DNA of 64,000 bases from Enterococcus sp. 4G2_DIV0659 (GTDB lineage: Bacteria > Bacillota > Bacilli > Lactobacillales > Enterococcaceae), in NCBI RefSeq assembly GCF_002140715.2, contig NZ_NGLE02000001.1:2756001-2820000 (forward strand). Direction: 5' to 3'. A program made the translations under genes and the position numbers. Below the pieces are notes generated by a model. That model worked only from the letters and a program-made list of their open reading frames with translations. It was not told where the DNA came from and did no database searches. Below are positions 1 through 9,871 of the stretch, in pieces; position 1 is the stretch's first letter; each line of letters begins with the position of its first letter.

Positions 1-160
1 TCCAAGAACAAAGGAATAATTTAATGAAAAAAGGGCAGAAACATTTGTAATTTACAATAAAAGGAGTATACTCTAAATTGGAATCATTCTAAATTTAATA
101 AAAAGAGTTTCCACACACATATTGAATTTAAGTTTATTTTATTCTGGGTTTTGATTCATT

Positions 161-196
161 TTGACAGCACCAACCAACTGTGCAAATGAATAATTA
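161..196 (+). promoter_or_regulatory. Possible cydA promoter
   Basis: A perfect -35 hexamer TTGACA lies at 161-166, about 90 bases before cydA. No good -10 sits at 17 bases; the nearest AT-rich candidate (TAATTA, 191-196) is too far. The rest of 1-256 is AT-rich. It includes a short palindrome at 45-57 that is too short for a standard Rex site. Confidence 0.3.
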
Positions 197-256
197 TTTT
201 GAATGAAATCAGCTTCTTTCTTTTTGTGGAAACAGTAAAAACAAGGGGGATTATTG

Positions 257-1672
257 ATGTTTGATATTGTAACATTAGCAAGATTCCAATTTGCAATGAC
301 AACCGTCTTTCATTATTTCTTCGTACCGTTTTCAATAGGGTTAGCACTTGTTGTAGCTATTATGGAAACGATGTATGTCGTTAAAAAAGATGAACGTTAT
401 CGCAAAATGGCAAAGTTTTGGGGCAACATTTTTCTATTAAGTTTTGCAGTAGGGGTCGTAACAGGAATTATTCAAGAATTTCAGTTCGGTATGAACTGGT
501 CAGATTATTCGCGCTTTGTCGGAGATATTTTTGGTGCTCCACTAGCGATTGAAGCATTACTTGCATTCTTTTTAGAATCAACATTTTTAGGTTTATGGAT
601 CTTTACTTGGGATAAAGTAAAATCTAAACTACATTTAACATTTATTTGGTTGGTGGTATTTGGTTCAATGATGTCTGCTTTTTGGATTTTAGCTGCAAAT
701 AGCTTTATGCAACATCCAGTAGGTTATACATTAAACAACGGTCGTGCAGAATTAATCGATTTTAGTGCAGTAATTGCCAATCCAAAAGTATGGTATGAAT
801 TTACTCACGTATTAGCAGGTGCTGTTGTAATGGGTGGCATGATCGTAGCAGGTCTTGCGGCATTCCAAATCTTGAAAAAACGTGATGTTAGCTTCCATAA
901 AGTTTCTATGCGAATTGGATTATGGGTCGCGTTATTTGGTTCTCTGGGTGTACTACTTGCTGGAGATTTACAAATGAAAGCTCTAATTGAAGGTCAACCA
1001 ATGAAATTTGCAGCAATGGAAGGATCGTATGAAGATTCTGGTGATCCGGCTGCTTGGACATTGATTGCTTGGGCAGATGAAAATGAGCATAAACAGGTCT
1101 TTGGGATTCAAATTCCTTATGTATTAAGTATCTTATCCTATAACAGTCTTTCTGGTTCCGTTGATGGAATGGAAACAGCGAATAAAGAGTTAATCGAAAA
1201 ATATGGTGACAGAAATTACTTCCCGCCAGTAAATACCTTATTCTGGAGTTTTAGAATCATGGCTGGATTCGGCGTATTAATGTTATTAGTAGCCGCTTTA
1301 GGTTTATTCTTAACTCGTAAGAAAAAGCCTTCGCTATATGAAAAACGCTGGATGCTTTGGATTGTGGCACTATGTACATTTGCCCCATTCATAGCCAATA
1401 CAACGGGTTGGTTGATTACTGAATTGGGTCGTTATCCTTGGACTGTTTATGGTCTGTTCACGATCGAAGACAGTGTTTCACCAAACGTATCAGTAGCATC
1501 ATTATTAGCATCGAATATTATTTACTTTATTTTATTTGCTGGTCTAGGTTCAGTGATGGTCTACTTGGTGACTGTTGAACTTAAAAAAGGACCAGATTAT
1601 GAGGAAAAGAAATTAGCACAAGCGAATGCAACGGATGTAGATCCATTTGATAAGGAGGTCTTCGGCGAATGA
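257..1672 (+). CDS. cydA: Cytochrome bd ubiquinol oxidase subunit I
   Basis: Catalytic subunit of the bd-type terminal oxidase in the cytoplasmic membrane. It oxidises (demethylmena)quinol and reduces oxygen to water. The product is 471 residues with about nine membrane segments. His19 in the N-terminal helix and His184 (EFTHVLAG) match the haem ligands of the family, and the GWxxTExGRxPW motif starts near residue 384. The quinol-binding loop is short, as in Firmicutes. The ATG at 257 is preferred over a TTG one codon earlier because it is well spaced from AGGGGGA. It overlaps cydB by 4 bases and heads the cydABDC operon. Enterococci do not make haem, so activity should depend on external haem (family knowledge). 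Confidence 0.97.
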   Translation: MFDIVTLARFQFAMTTVFHYFFVPFSIGLALVVAIMETMYVVKKDERYRKMAKFWGNIFLLSFAVGVVTGIIQEFQFGMNWSDYSRFVGDIFGAPLAIEALLAFFLESTFLGLWIFTWDKVKSKLHLTFIWLVVFGSMMSAFWILAANSFMQHPVGYTLNNGRAELIDFSAVIANPKVWYEFTHVLAGAVVMGGMIVAGLAAFQILKKRDVSFHKVSMRIGLWVALFGSLGVLLAGDLQMKALIEGQPMKFAAMEGSYEDSGDPAAWTLIAWADENEHKQVFGIQIPYVLSILSYNSLSGSVDGMETANKELIEKYGDRNYFPPVNTLFWSFRIMAGFGVLMLLVAALGLFLTRKKKPSLYEKRWMLWIVALCTFAPFIANTTGWLITELGRYPWTVYGLFTIEDSVSPNVSVASLLASNIIYFILFAGLGSVMVYLVTVELKKGPDYEEKKLAQANATDVDPFDKEVFGE

Positions 1673-2694
1673 GTACGTTACAATTACTTTGGTTTGTACT
1701 AATTGGTATTTTATTCTCAGGCTTCTTCTTCTTAGAAGGTTTTGACTTTGGCGTGGGGATGTCGGTTCAAACATTAGCTCATGATGAAGAAGAAAAAGAA
1801 CAAATCATCCAAACGATTGGACCGGTTTGGGATGGTAATGAAGTGTGGTTATTAACAGCAGGTGGGGCTATGTTTGCTTCTTTCCCATACTGGTATGCTT
1901 CATTATTTAGCGGGTTTTACTTGATTTTGTTTATTATTTTAGTTGGTTTGATTATTCGTGGTGTGTCGTTTGAATTCCGTCACCGTATGCCGGATGGTAA
2001 AAGACGTAGAATGTGGAACTGGACGTTATCAATTGGTAGCTTTATTGTACCGTTTTTCTTCGGTATCTTGTTTATTAGTTTAGTTCAAGGAATGCCGCTT
2101 GATGCGGATGGAAATATGACGGCTTCATTTACAGATTATATCAATGTATTTTCTGTTGTAGGAGGCGTTGCGTTAGCATTATTGTGCTACTTACATGGAT
2201 TGAACTACATTACATTGAAAACAGAAGGACCTGTTAGAGAACGTGCCCGTAATTATGCATCATTCTTTTATTGGGTTTTATATGTTGGCTTAGTAGTGTT
2301 TGCGGCGTTATTATATTTCAAAACCGATTTCTTTGATAATCACTTTTTGGTGACGTTATTATTAGTCTTAGGCATTGTTGTAATGACAGTGGTTGCCAAT
2401 GTTAGTGTCTTTAAGAAAAAAGAAATGACTGCTTTTATTGCTAGTGGTTTAACATTGATTCTTTTAGTTGCTTTATTATTCAGTGGCTTATTCCCACGTG
2501 TTATGATTGGTAGTGAAGGGTATTATGATATCTTGATTAAAGATGCATCAAGTACGCCTTACACGCTAAAAACAATGACTTGGTTGTCATTCACGATTTT
2601 ACCATTTGTATTAGCTTATACAGGCTGGTCTTATTATGTCTTTAGAAAACGGATCAAACATCCAGCTATTGCAGCTGAGGGGTATGAAGGATGA
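1669..2694 (+). CDS. cydB: Cytochrome bd ubiquinol oxidase subunit II
   Basis: Second core subunit of the bd oxidase, which holds no haem itself but stabilises the haem site in CydA. The 341-residue protein is hydrophobic throughout with eight to nine membrane helices. The signature GPVWDGNEVWLLTAGG lies near residues 50-66, and GFDFGVG near residue 25 is also typical. It overlaps cydA by 4 bases and the next gene by 4 bases, which indicates translational coupling within one operon. Confidence 0.97.
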   Translation: MSTLQLLWFVLIGILFSGFFFLEGFDFGVGMSVQTLAHDEEEKEQIIQTIGPVWDGNEVWLLTAGGAMFASFPYWYASLFSGFYLILFIILVGLIIRGVSFEFRHRMPDGKRRRMWNWTLSIGSFIVPFFFGILFISLVQGMPLDADGNMTASFTDYINVFSVVGGVALALLCYLHGLNYITLKTEGPVRERARNYASFFYWVLYVGLVVFAALLYFKTDFFDNHFLVTLLLVLGIVVMTVVANVSVFKKKEMTAFIASGLTLILLVALLFSGLFPRVMIGSEGYYDILIKDASSTPYTLKTMTWLSFTILPFVLAYTGWSYYVFRKRIKHPAIAAEGYEG

Positions 2695-4421
2695 TTGATA
2701 AAGCCATCTTAAAAATGCCGAAAATCAAAAATATTATGATCTTGCTTGCAGGTTTTTCTTCCCTGCAAGCAGTATTTATTATAGGACAAGCATTTTATTT
2801 ATCTAAAGCCGTTGTTGGGTTGTGGGAGGGTGGTCAGCTACGTGACCAGCTGTTGAATATTTTGGTGTTCTTTTTGTTTTATACAGGAAGACATGTGGTG
2901 ACTTATTTTCGTGAAAAAATGCTGGATCAATTTAGTTATGATCGTTCTCGTGAATTAAGAGAAGCATTGCTACAGAAGGTTTTTCGCTTGGGACCAACCG
3001 TTGTTCAAAAAAACGGCACGGGAAATATGATTACGATGGCGCTTGAAGGAATTAGTCAGGCGGAAAATTATCTGCATTTGATCTTGATGAAAATCATGAA
3101 TATGATGATTATTCCGTGGATTATTTTGATTTTTGTTTTCACATTGGATGTTCGTTCAGGAGTTGTTTTACTGGTTGTATTTCCTATGATCATTATCTTT
3201 ATGATTATTTTAGGTTATGCGGCACAAAGTAAAGCAGATAAACAATACAAAGCCTTTCAGATTTTATCCAATCACTTTATTGATTCTTTAAGAGGGTTAG
3301 ATACATTGAAGTTGTTTGGATTGAGTGAAAAATATGCAGGCAGTATTTATAATACAAGTGAACGATTTAGAGAAGCGACTATGAGTACGTTGAAGATTGC
3401 TATTTTATCAACGTTTGCATTGGACTTTTTTACGACGTTATCTGTGGCTGTGGTGGCAGTATTTCTTGGATTGAGTTTGTTAAAAGGTGGTATTTTACTA
3501 TTTCCAGCGTTGACGACGCTAATTTTAGCTCCTGAGTTCTTTTTACCTGTTCGGGATTTTGCTAGTGACTATCATGCAACATTAGATGGGAAAAATTCCT
3601 TTCAAGCAATCCAAGCAGTACTGGACCTCCCAGAAATGACTGAAACGGATCGTCTTTCTTTAGAAGATTGGACCGCTGTGAGTACGTTATCTGCTGAAGA
3701 ATTGACTTTTCAATATGAAGAAGCAACGCAACCAGCGTTAAAAGGATTAACTTTTTCAACAAAAGGCTATCAAAAAATCGGGATTATCGGTGCAAGCGGT
3801 TCAGGAAAATCAACGCTGATTAATGTTTTAAGTGGATTTTTGGAGCCAAACGCTGAGGTGTCAAAAATCGAAGTGAATGGGCAAGCAATTCCTCATTTTC
3901 TGCAAAGAGAGTGGCAGAAACAAGTTCTTTATATTCCGCAGTCGCCATATATTTTCCAAGACACCTTAGCCAACAATGTTCGCTTCTATACACCTGATGC
4001 AACAGATAAACAAGTTTTGGCTGCTATCCAGCTGGTTGGATTACAAACCCTTGTAGCAAGTCTAGAAGACGGTATAAACACGGTCATCGGTGAAAGTGGT
4101 AGAATGTTAAGCGGTGGACAAGCACAGCGTGTAGCGCTTGCTAGAGCCTTTTTAGATCAAGAACGTCGCATTCTATTATTTGATGAACCAACAGCTCACT
4201 TAGATATTGAAACAGAAGTTGAGTTAAAAGAAAGAATGTTACCGTTGATGGAAGATCATCTTGTCTTTTTTGCGACGCATAGATTACATTGGATGGCAGA
4301 AATGGATTATATTTTAGTGATGGACAAAGGGCAACTGGTTGAAGCAGGAACTTTAGCTGAATTAATTGATAAAAATGGCTACTATGTGAAGTTAATGAAT
4401 CAAATGAGGGGGACAAAATAA
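2691..4421 (+). CDS. cydD: Thiol reductant ABC exporter, CydD subunit
   Basis: One half of the heterodimeric ABC transporter that is needed to assemble cytochrome bd; in E. coli it exports glutathione and cysteine and affects haem binding. The 576 residues comprise a membrane domain (about 1-320) and an ATPase domain with Walker A GASGSGKST at about 367-375, signature LSGGQ near 473 and Walker B ILLFDEPTAHLD near 500. It starts on the cydB stop codon, and its stop overlaps the next start by one base. Naming varies: in Bacillus the third gene of this operon is called cydC. Confidence 0.93.
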   Translation: MIDKAILKMPKIKNIMILLAGFSSLQAVFIIGQAFYLSKAVVGLWEGGQLRDQLLNILVFFLFYTGRHVVTYFREKMLDQFSYDRSRELREALLQKVFRLGPTVVQKNGTGNMITMALEGISQAENYLHLILMKIMNMMIIPWIILIFVFTLDVRSGVVLLVVFPMIIIFMIILGYAAQSKADKQYKAFQILSNHFIDSLRGLDTLKLFGLSEKYAGSIYNTSERFREATMSTLKIAILSTFALDFFTTLSVAVVAVFLGLSLLKGGILLFPALTTLILAPEFFLPVRDFASDYHATLDGKNSFQAIQAVLDLPEMTETDRLSLEDWTAVSTLSAEELTFQYEEATQPALKGLTFSTKGYQKIGIIGASGSGKSTLINVLSGFLEPNAEVSKIEVNGQAIPHFLQREWQKQVLYIPQSPYIFQDTLANNVRFYTPDATDKQVLAAIQLVGLQTLVASLEDGINTVIGESGRMLSGGQAQRVALARAFLDQERRILLFDEPTAHLDIETEVELKERMLPLMEDHLVFFATHRLHWMAEMDYILVMDKGQLVEAGTLAELIDKNGYYVKLMNQMRGTK

Positions 4422-6181
4422 TGGAAAATACCCCAACAAATAAAGAATTATACGAAAAAGATCAATGGGTCAAACCTTTTTTGAAAAAGTATAAGGGTTT
4501 ATTGTATCTAGCACTATTTTTAGGGTTTTTAACTTTTTTTAGTGCTGGAGCATTAATGTTTAACTCGGGCTATTTAATTAGCCGAGCGGCATCACTTCCC
4601 GAAAATATTTTGATGATTTATATTCCAATTGTATTAACACGCGCTTTTGGGATTAGTCGTCCGGTATTTCGTTATGTTGAACGTTTGGTTAGTCATAATT
4701 GGGTCTTGAAAATGACCTCTGACTTGCGTTTAAAATTATATCTGGTGTTAGAAAGAGATGCGATTTTCTTTAAATCGAAATATCAAACAGGAGATATTTT
4801 AGGTTTATTATCAGAAGATATTAATCACCTACAGAATTTGTATTTGCGTACGATTTTCCCAACAGTAATTGCTTGGTTGTTATATATCTTTATTATTATT
4901 GGACTAGGTTTGTTTTCATGGTGGTTCGGTTTATGCATGTTGCTGATGTTGGGTGTGGTCATTTTCCTACTGCCTTTGATCTCAGTTTTGGTGAATGGTG
5001 CTAGGCAGGAAAAGCAAAAAGTTTACAAAAATGAATTATACAAAACGTTAACAGATAATATTTTAGGTGTCTCTGATTGGGTGTTCAGTCAACGGGGGCA
5101 AGAATTTGTTCATTCGTATGAACAAGAAGAAGCAAAGTTGCGTCAGCTAGATGAGCAAATTAAAGGATTCAACCGTGTTCGTGATTTTGTTTTACAAGTT
5201 GGGTTTGGTGTAATCACAGTAGCGGTTTTGGCTTGGACGAGTGTTCGTTTTCCTGGTAATCATGGTGGAGCAGCCAATTGGATTGCTGCATTTACGTTGA
5301 CAGTCTTTCCGCTGATTGATGCATTTGCGCCATTGCCGGATGCAGCACAAGAAACAACTATTTATAAAGACTCGATCAAACGGTTAAATGATTTACCTGA
5401 ACCGGAGAATGAAGAAGTTTCACTCAAAAAGTTATCTGTCACAGATACAGAAATCACTATTAAAGATTTGTCATTTGCTTATGAAGATACGACAAAAAAT
5501 GTTTTAGAAGCATTGAATTTGACGATTCATCCAAAAGAAAAATTAGCGATTTTAGGACGTAGCGGTTCAGGAAAAAGTACGTTAGCTACGTTGATTCGTG
5601 GCGATTTACGACCAGATCAGGGAGTGATTACTTTAGACGGTATTCCAACCTATGAATTTGGAGACCAAATTACTGAATCAATTGGTGTGATCCATCAAAC
5701 ACCTTATCTTTTTGGAACAACTATTTTAAATAATATTCGAATTGGGCGAGAAGAAGCGACAGAAGACGAGGTTTGGCAAGTATTGGCTAAAGTTGGTTTA
5801 AAAGAGCTGATTGAAGGGTTGCCAGATGGTCTGTTGACAATGGTGGATGAAGCTGGATTGCGTTTTTCTGGTGGAGAACGTCATCGTTTAGCCTTAGCTC
5901 GTATTTTACTTCAGGATACACCGATTGTATTGCTTGATGAACCAACAACAGGGCTTGATCCGATTACTGAGCAACAGTTATTGGACACGTTTTTCAATAC
6001 ATTGGGGGATAAAACAATTATTTGGATTACCCATCATTTACAAGGGGTTCATATGATGGATCGCGTGATTTTTATTGAGGATGGTCAGTTAGAAATGAGC
6101 GGCTCACCACAAGAATTATTAGCTACGAATCAACATTACCAACAGTTATATGCCATTGATCGAGGAATGAATAAAAAGTAG
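4421..6181 (+). CDS. cydC: Thiol reductant ABC exporter, CydC subunit
   Basis: Partner half-transporter to the preceding CydD-like protein. The 586 residues contain an N-terminal six-helix membrane domain and a C-terminal ATPase domain with Walker A GRSGSGKST at about 379-387, signature FSGGERHR near 483 and Walker B IVLLDEPTTGLD. It is the last gene of the cydABDC operon and is followed at once by a strong terminator. It is called cydD in the Bacillus naming scheme. Confidence 0.92.
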   Translation: MENTPTNKELYEKDQWVKPFLKKYKGLLYLALFLGFLTFFSAGALMFNSGYLISRAASLPENILMIYIPIVLTRAFGISRPVFRYVERLVSHNWVLKMTSDLRLKLYLVLERDAIFFKSKYQTGDILGLLSEDINHLQNLYLRTIFPTVIAWLLYIFIIIGLGLFSWWFGLCMLLMLGVVIFLLPLISVLVNGARQEKQKVYKNELYKTLTDNILGVSDWVFSQRGQEFVHSYEQEEAKLRQLDEQIKGFNRVRDFVLQVGFGVITVAVLAWTSVRFPGNHGGAANWIAAFTLTVFPLIDAFAPLPDAAQETTIYKDSIKRLNDLPEPENEEVSLKKLSVTDTEITIKDLSFAYEDTTKNVLEALNLTIHPKEKLAILGRSGSGKSTLATLIRGDLRPDQGVITLDGIPTYEFGDQITESIGVIHQTPYLFGTTILNNIRIGREEATEDEVWQVLAKVGLKELIEGLPDGLLTMVDEAGLRFSGGERHRLALARILLQDTPIVLLDEPTTGLDPITEQQLLDTFFNTLGDKTIIWITHHLQGVHMMDRVIFIEDGQLEMSGSPQELLATNQHYQQLYAIDRGMNKK

Positions 6182-6213
6182 TTGGTTAATAAAATGGATT
6201 AAATAAAAAGAAA

Positions 6214-6280
6214 AAGTTGGGGCAAAGACAACTCCTTCTTAATTTCGAAGAAGTTTCTTTTGCCCCAACCTTAATTTTTT
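6214..6280. terminator. Bidirectional intrinsic terminator between cydC and hepT-like gene
   Basis: The outer arms AGTTGGGGCAAA and TTTGCCCCAAC pair around an inner stem CTTCTT/AAGAAG. A-rich and T-rich flanks on either side suit both convergent genes. Confidence 0.85.
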
Positions 6281-6296
6281 ATGACGGAAGCTATTT

Positions 6297-7277
6297 TTAG
6301 AAAGAACGTTGTAATAATAATTGAGTAAGCTGAGTCAATTGCTCTTTTCCTAGACAATCGGGTAGTTTTTCGATGTCAGTCAATGCTTTTTCGGTTACTC
6401 GTTTGGCAAATGCCTTAGCATCATTGACGCCATCAAATTCATGAACAAGTTGAGCAGTTTCGATGGCTTGTTCTGTCGTGATGCCAGCTCCTTTTTCTAG
6501 GTAGAATGAAAAATGCTCGGGTGCTTTTTGCATCGCAAAGATCAAAGGAAGTGTGTAGACACCTTGTGATAAGTCTTCCAGAACAGGTTTTTTCAATGTT
6601 TCCACATTTGCGGTATAATCTAGGATGTCATCATAGACTTGAAATGCTATCCCAATATGCCGGCCGATCCGTTTGGCTAAACGTTGTACTTCAGAGGAAG
6701 CATAGCCAAAGTGAGCACCTTCAAGACAGCTTAAAGAAAACAACTCAGCTGTTTTGCCGTTAACACTACGTAAATAATCAGAGGTGGTCATGTTCTTTTT
6801 ATAGCGTGTGTGCATTTGATCTAATTCACCAAGAAGCAGACGTTTCATTGCTGAAGCATTCTTATGTAAAAAATCAGAACCATTCATTGTTTCAGCCAGT
6901 AATTCAAAGAATTCAGTGAACAATAAATCACCTGTGTAAACAGCAATATCTTTACCGTAACGGGATTGAATGGTCACGTTTCCTCTACGAAGAGGGGAAT
7001 CGTCAATAATGTCATCATGCACAAGTGTTGCCATATGCAGGATTTCGATTGAAGCGGCGATTTTGATTAATTGGTTGTGGTTTTGTTTTTCTTCATCACC
7101 GATTTGAGCAAATAAAAAAAAGAAGGCTGGACGCAATAATTTTCCGCCTGAATAGGTTAATTCAACCAAGGCATGTTCGATTTCTTTATTTCGTATTTTT
7201 ACTTGATGTTTAATCAATTCACACGTTTCATTTAATTGTTGTTGGATAATAGGAAATTCTTTCCAAAAATCATTCAT
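6297..7277 (-). CDS. Polyprenyl diphosphate synthase (demethylmenaquinone side chain)
   Basis: Long-chain trans-prenyltransferase that extends farnesyl diphosphate with isopentenyl diphosphate to make the isoprenoid tail of demethylmenaquinone. The 326 residues carry both aspartate-rich motifs: DDIIDD at 88-93 and VYDDILDY near 217-224, plus the GGKLLRP substrate motif near 44-50. The divergent neighbour is menA, which attaches this tail, so the pathway link is strong. The matching gene is often called hepT or ispB. The exact chain length cannot be read from the sequence. Confidence 0.9.
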   Translation of the reverse strand: MNDFWKEFPIIQQQLNETCELIKHQVKIRNKEIEHALVELTYSGGKLLRPAFFFLFAQIGDEEKQNHNQLIKIAASIEILHMATLVHDDIIDDSPLRRGNVTIQSRYGKDIAVYTGDLLFTEFFELLAETMNGSDFLHKNASAMKRLLLGELDQMHTRYKKNMTTSDYLRSVNGKTAELFSLSCLEGAHFGYASSEVQRLAKRIGRHIGIAFQVYDDILDYTANVETLKKPVLEDLSQGVYTLPLIFAMQKAPEHFSFYLEKGAGITTEQAIETAQLVHEFDGVNDAKAFAKRVTEKALTDIEKLPDCLGKEQLTQLTQLLLQRSF

Positions 7278-7309
7278 AACACAATAATCCTTTCAGTCGT
7301 TCAATACTA

Positions 7310-7350
7310 TTGATTGTATACGAAGTTGGTGAATAAATACAAGTAAATTA
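7310..7350. promoter_or_regulatory. Divergent promoters for polyprenyl synthase and menA
   Basis: On the plus strand TTGATT (7310-7315) and ATAAAT (7333-7338) are 17 bases apart and face menA. On the minus strand TTGTAT and TATACA about 16 bases apart face the prenyl synthase. The two promoters overlap, so initiation could be coordinated. Confidence 0.45.
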
Positions 7351-7396
7351 TTCTGTGAGCATAAAACTAAATATTGTCAGGAGAGAAGAGTATAAT

Positions 7397-8302
7397 TTGA
7401 ATAGAGAAGTATTTTTTGAGTTAGTCGAATTAAAAGCAAAGACAGCCAGTGTTCTGCCCTTTCTTTTAGGGATTTGTTTTAGTTGGTATCATTATGGACG
7501 TTTACATTTAGGTTATGTTCTTATTTATTTTATTGCGATGTTTATTTTTAATATGGCTGTTGATATTTTGGATAACTATAATGATTACCATCATGCTAAA
7601 GAAGGACACGATTATAAAGAAAAGACTAACATTATTGGAAGAGAAAACTTATCTCTGGTGATGATTCGGCGTTGGATTATCTGGATGGTGGGGATTTCTG
7701 CTTTGATAGGAATTGGTCTGTCAATGAGTGTTGGTTGGCCATTGTTATGGATGGGGCTTTATTGTTATTTGATTGGAATTTTTTATTCTTCAGGTCCAAA
7801 ACCATTATCTAGTTTACCGCTGGGGGAATTTTTTTCTGGGTTTACAATGGGATTTATGATCATGTTGATTTGTGTATATATGAACACATTTGATTCTTTT
7901 CAATGGACAATTGCCAATATTAGTAGTATCTTTTTGGTTTCGTTGCCGAATACATGTTTGATTGCTAATTTGATGTTAGCTAATAACATTTGTGATCTAG
8001 AAGAAGATGAAACCAATCATCGTTTTACACTGGTTCATTATTTAGGGAAAAAAGCATCAATTGGTTTGTTCGTTAGTTTGATTGTTGTAGCATTTGCTTC
8101 AATTATTTTGAGCGTGATTTTAGGTCTTGTTCCAGTAACGATGTTATTAACGATATTGGTTGTGCCCTTTATCTGGAAACAAACGAACTTATTTTTAAAC
8201 GAACAAATTAAAACAAAAACATTTATCTGTGCTGTAAGAATTTTAGCAGTCGGCGCAATTGCACAAGTAGTATTTTTTGCCATAGGATTGTGGCTTAAAT
8301 AA
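7397..8302 (+). CDS. menA: 1,4-dihydroxy-2-naphthoate polyprenyltransferase
   Basis: UbiA-family membrane enzyme that joins the polyprenyl tail to dihydroxynaphthoate to give demethylmenaquinol. The frame is open from a GTG at 7355, but the only good ribosome binding site (AGGAGAGAAG, 7379-7388) serves the TTG at 7397, which gives 301 residues beginning (M)NREVFFELVELKAK. The first aspartate motif, DNYNDY, and the second, DLEEDETNH, are both present, with about eight to nine membrane helices. It lies between the prenyl synthase and the NADH dehydrogenase. Confidence 0.88.
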   Translation: MNREVFFELVELKAKTASVLPFLLGICFSWYHYGRLHLGYVLIYFIAMFIFNMAVDILDNYNDYHHAKEGHDYKEKTNIIGRENLSLVMIRRWIIWMVGISALIGIGLSMSVGWPLLWMGLYCYLIGIFYSSGPKPLSSLPLGEFFSGFTMGFMIMLICVYMNTFDSFQWTIANISSIFLVSLPNTCLIANLMLANNICDLEEDETNHRFTLVHYLGKKASIGLFVSLIVVAFASIILSVILGLVPVTMLLTILVVPFIWKQTNLFLNEQIKTKTFICAVRILAVGAIAQVVFFAIGLWLK

Positions 8303-8330
8303 TAAATAAAAAGGTTAAGAGGGGATTTAA

Positions 8331-9542
8331 ATGAGTAAGCACGTCGTTATTTTAGGTGCTGGCTATGCCGGTTTAAGAGCGTTACACGAATTACAAAAAG
8401 GTAATAATGATCTAAAAATCACATTGGTTGATCAAAACGATTACCACTTTGAAGCAACAGATATCCACGAAGTTGCAGCAGGGATTCAAACATCAGAAAG
8501 AATCACTTATCCAATTAAAGATGTTGTAAAAACAGCTTTTACAACATTCGTACAAGGGACTGTTCAAACAATTGATAGTGAAAAGCAATTGGTACACTTG
8601 AAAGATCAAGAAGCGATTTCTTATGATTATTTGATTGTGGCATTGGGGTATGAGTCAGAATCGTTTGGCATACCAGGTGTGGAAGAATTTTCATTAAAAA
8701 TGGTCGATATTCCGACATCAGAAAAGGTCTATCAACATTTAACGGAACAAATGGAAGCATACAAAGAAACGAAAGATGAAAATTGTCTGAAAATTGTTGT
8801 TTGTGGCGCAGGTTTCACAGGAATCGAATTATTAGGATCATTACATGAAGGGAAGAAAAAATTAGCTGAAATCGCTGGTGTTGAACCTGAAAAAATCCAA
8901 TTATACTGCGTTGAAGCTGTGACTCGTTTATTACCAATGTTTAGCGAAAAGCTTGGTGGTTATGGTATCGATCATTTGAAAAAATGGGGCGTAAATTTCT
9001 TGGTTGGAAAACCAATCAAAGAAATCAAACAAGATACAGTTGTCTATTTAGATAATCAAGAGACTAATGAGTTAAATGAATTAGCAGCTAAAACGATTAT
9101 TTGGACAACAGGAGTCAGCGGTAGTCATGTGGTTGGCGATTCTGGTTTTGAAGCAAAACGTGGACGTGTTATGGTACAACCTGATTTGACCGATGCCAAT
9201 CATAGCAATGTGTATATCATTGGTGACTGTTCTGCTGTGATGGATAAAGAGTCAAGCCGTCCTTACCCTACTACAGCACAAATTTCTCTTAAAATGGGTG
9301 AACATGCAGGGAAAAATATCAAAGCACAATTAAAAGGAGAACCAACAAAAGAATTTACCTTTAAATCATTAGGTTCTGTTGCTTCTATTGGGAATAGTCA
9401 TGCCTTTGGTGAAGTTGGAAAAATGGAAGTGAAAGGCTACCCAGCTTCTGTTATTAAAAAAATGATCATGGATCGTTCTTTATTTGAAACAGGTGGCATT
9501 AAAGAAGTCTTGGCAAAAGGACGTTTTGATTTTTACCGTTAA
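8331..9542 (+). CDS. ndh: Type II NADH:quinone oxidoreductase (NDH-2)
   Basis: Single-subunit, non-proton-pumping NADH dehydrogenase bound to the membrane face. It passes electrons from NADH through FAD to demethylmenaquinone. In the 403 residues the FAD-binding GxGxxG (LGAGYAGLRA) begins near residue 8, a second dinucleotide fold (VVCGAGFTGIELLG) lies near 160-175, and the FAD-contact motif YIIGDCSAV lies near 299. A well-placed GAGGGG precedes the ATG. It sits 28 bases after menA, so the two are probably co-transcribed. With cytochrome bd it completes the aerobic chain. Confidence 0.9.
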   Translation: MSKHVVILGAGYAGLRALHELQKGNNDLKITLVDQNDYHFEATDIHEVAAGIQTSERITYPIKDVVKTAFTTFVQGTVQTIDSEKQLVHLKDQEAISYDYLIVALGYESESFGIPGVEEFSLKMVDIPTSEKVYQHLTEQMEAYKETKDENCLKIVVCGAGFTGIELLGSLHEGKKKLAEIAGVEPEKIQLYCVEAVTRLLPMFSEKLGGYGIDHLKKWGVNFLVGKPIKEIKQDTVVYLDNQETNELNELAAKTIIWTTGVSGSHVVGDSGFEAKRGRVMVQPDLTDANHSNVYIIGDCSAVMDKESSRPYPTTAQISLKMGEHAGKNIKAQLKGEPTKEFTFKSLGSVASIGNSHAFGEVGKMEVKGYPASVIKKMIMDRSLFETGGIKEVLAKGRFDFYR

Positions 9543-9553
9543 CATGTTAAAAT
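9526..9553 (+). promoter_or_regulatory. Promoter of the T-box leader
   Basis: TTGATT (9526-9531) and TAAAAT (9548-9553) are separated by 16 bases. The -35 lies inside the end of ndh and the -10 just after its stop. Confidence 0.5.
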
Positions 9554-9559
9554 AACCGT

Positions 9560-9833
9560 AAGCGCATTGAAAGGTGCATAGTAGAAAATTGTTTTGAAAT
9601 GACAGAAAGTTAACGGCTGATGGAAGTTGACCAAAACATCTTTTTGAATTACACATCTGGAGCGTAATAGTATATTCGGGTGAGATCCGTTAGCGTCTTT
9701 TGAGAGGGAATGAATCTTTAATTCCAACGATGGGTGGTACCGCGTGTATATATGCGATTAGGACAAGAGTACAATGTTGTTCGATTGTTTATTCGTCCCT
9801 GATAGTCTATTTGATTATCAGGGACTTTTTTTT
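9560..9833 (+). promoter_or_regulatory. T-box riboswitch, probably tyrosine-specific
   Basis: The highly conserved T-box element GGGTGGTACCGCG is at 9732-9744. Upstream there is Stem I with the apical GGCTGATGGAAGTTGACC pattern and the specifier region TTGAATTACACATCTGGAG. Read in the usual GAA-n-NNN-A context, the specifier is TAC (9650-9652), tyrosine; a one-base shift would give TTA, leucine. The terminator is the perfect 10-bp hairpin GTCCCTGATA/TATCAGGGAC at 9795-9825 followed by eight or more T. Uncharged tRNA should favour the antiterminator and switch on the downstream transporter. Confidence 0.9.
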
Positions 9834-9871
9834 ATTCATAAATTTAAATATAAGAAAAATGAGGAAAGTAA

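Noticed and set aside
45..57. Palindrome TTGTAATTTACAA upstream of cydA as a Rex operator
   Set aside because: Rex sites are about 18 bases (TTGTGAA-n4-TTCACAA). This one is 13 bases with the wrong spacing, and it lies over 200 bases from the gene.
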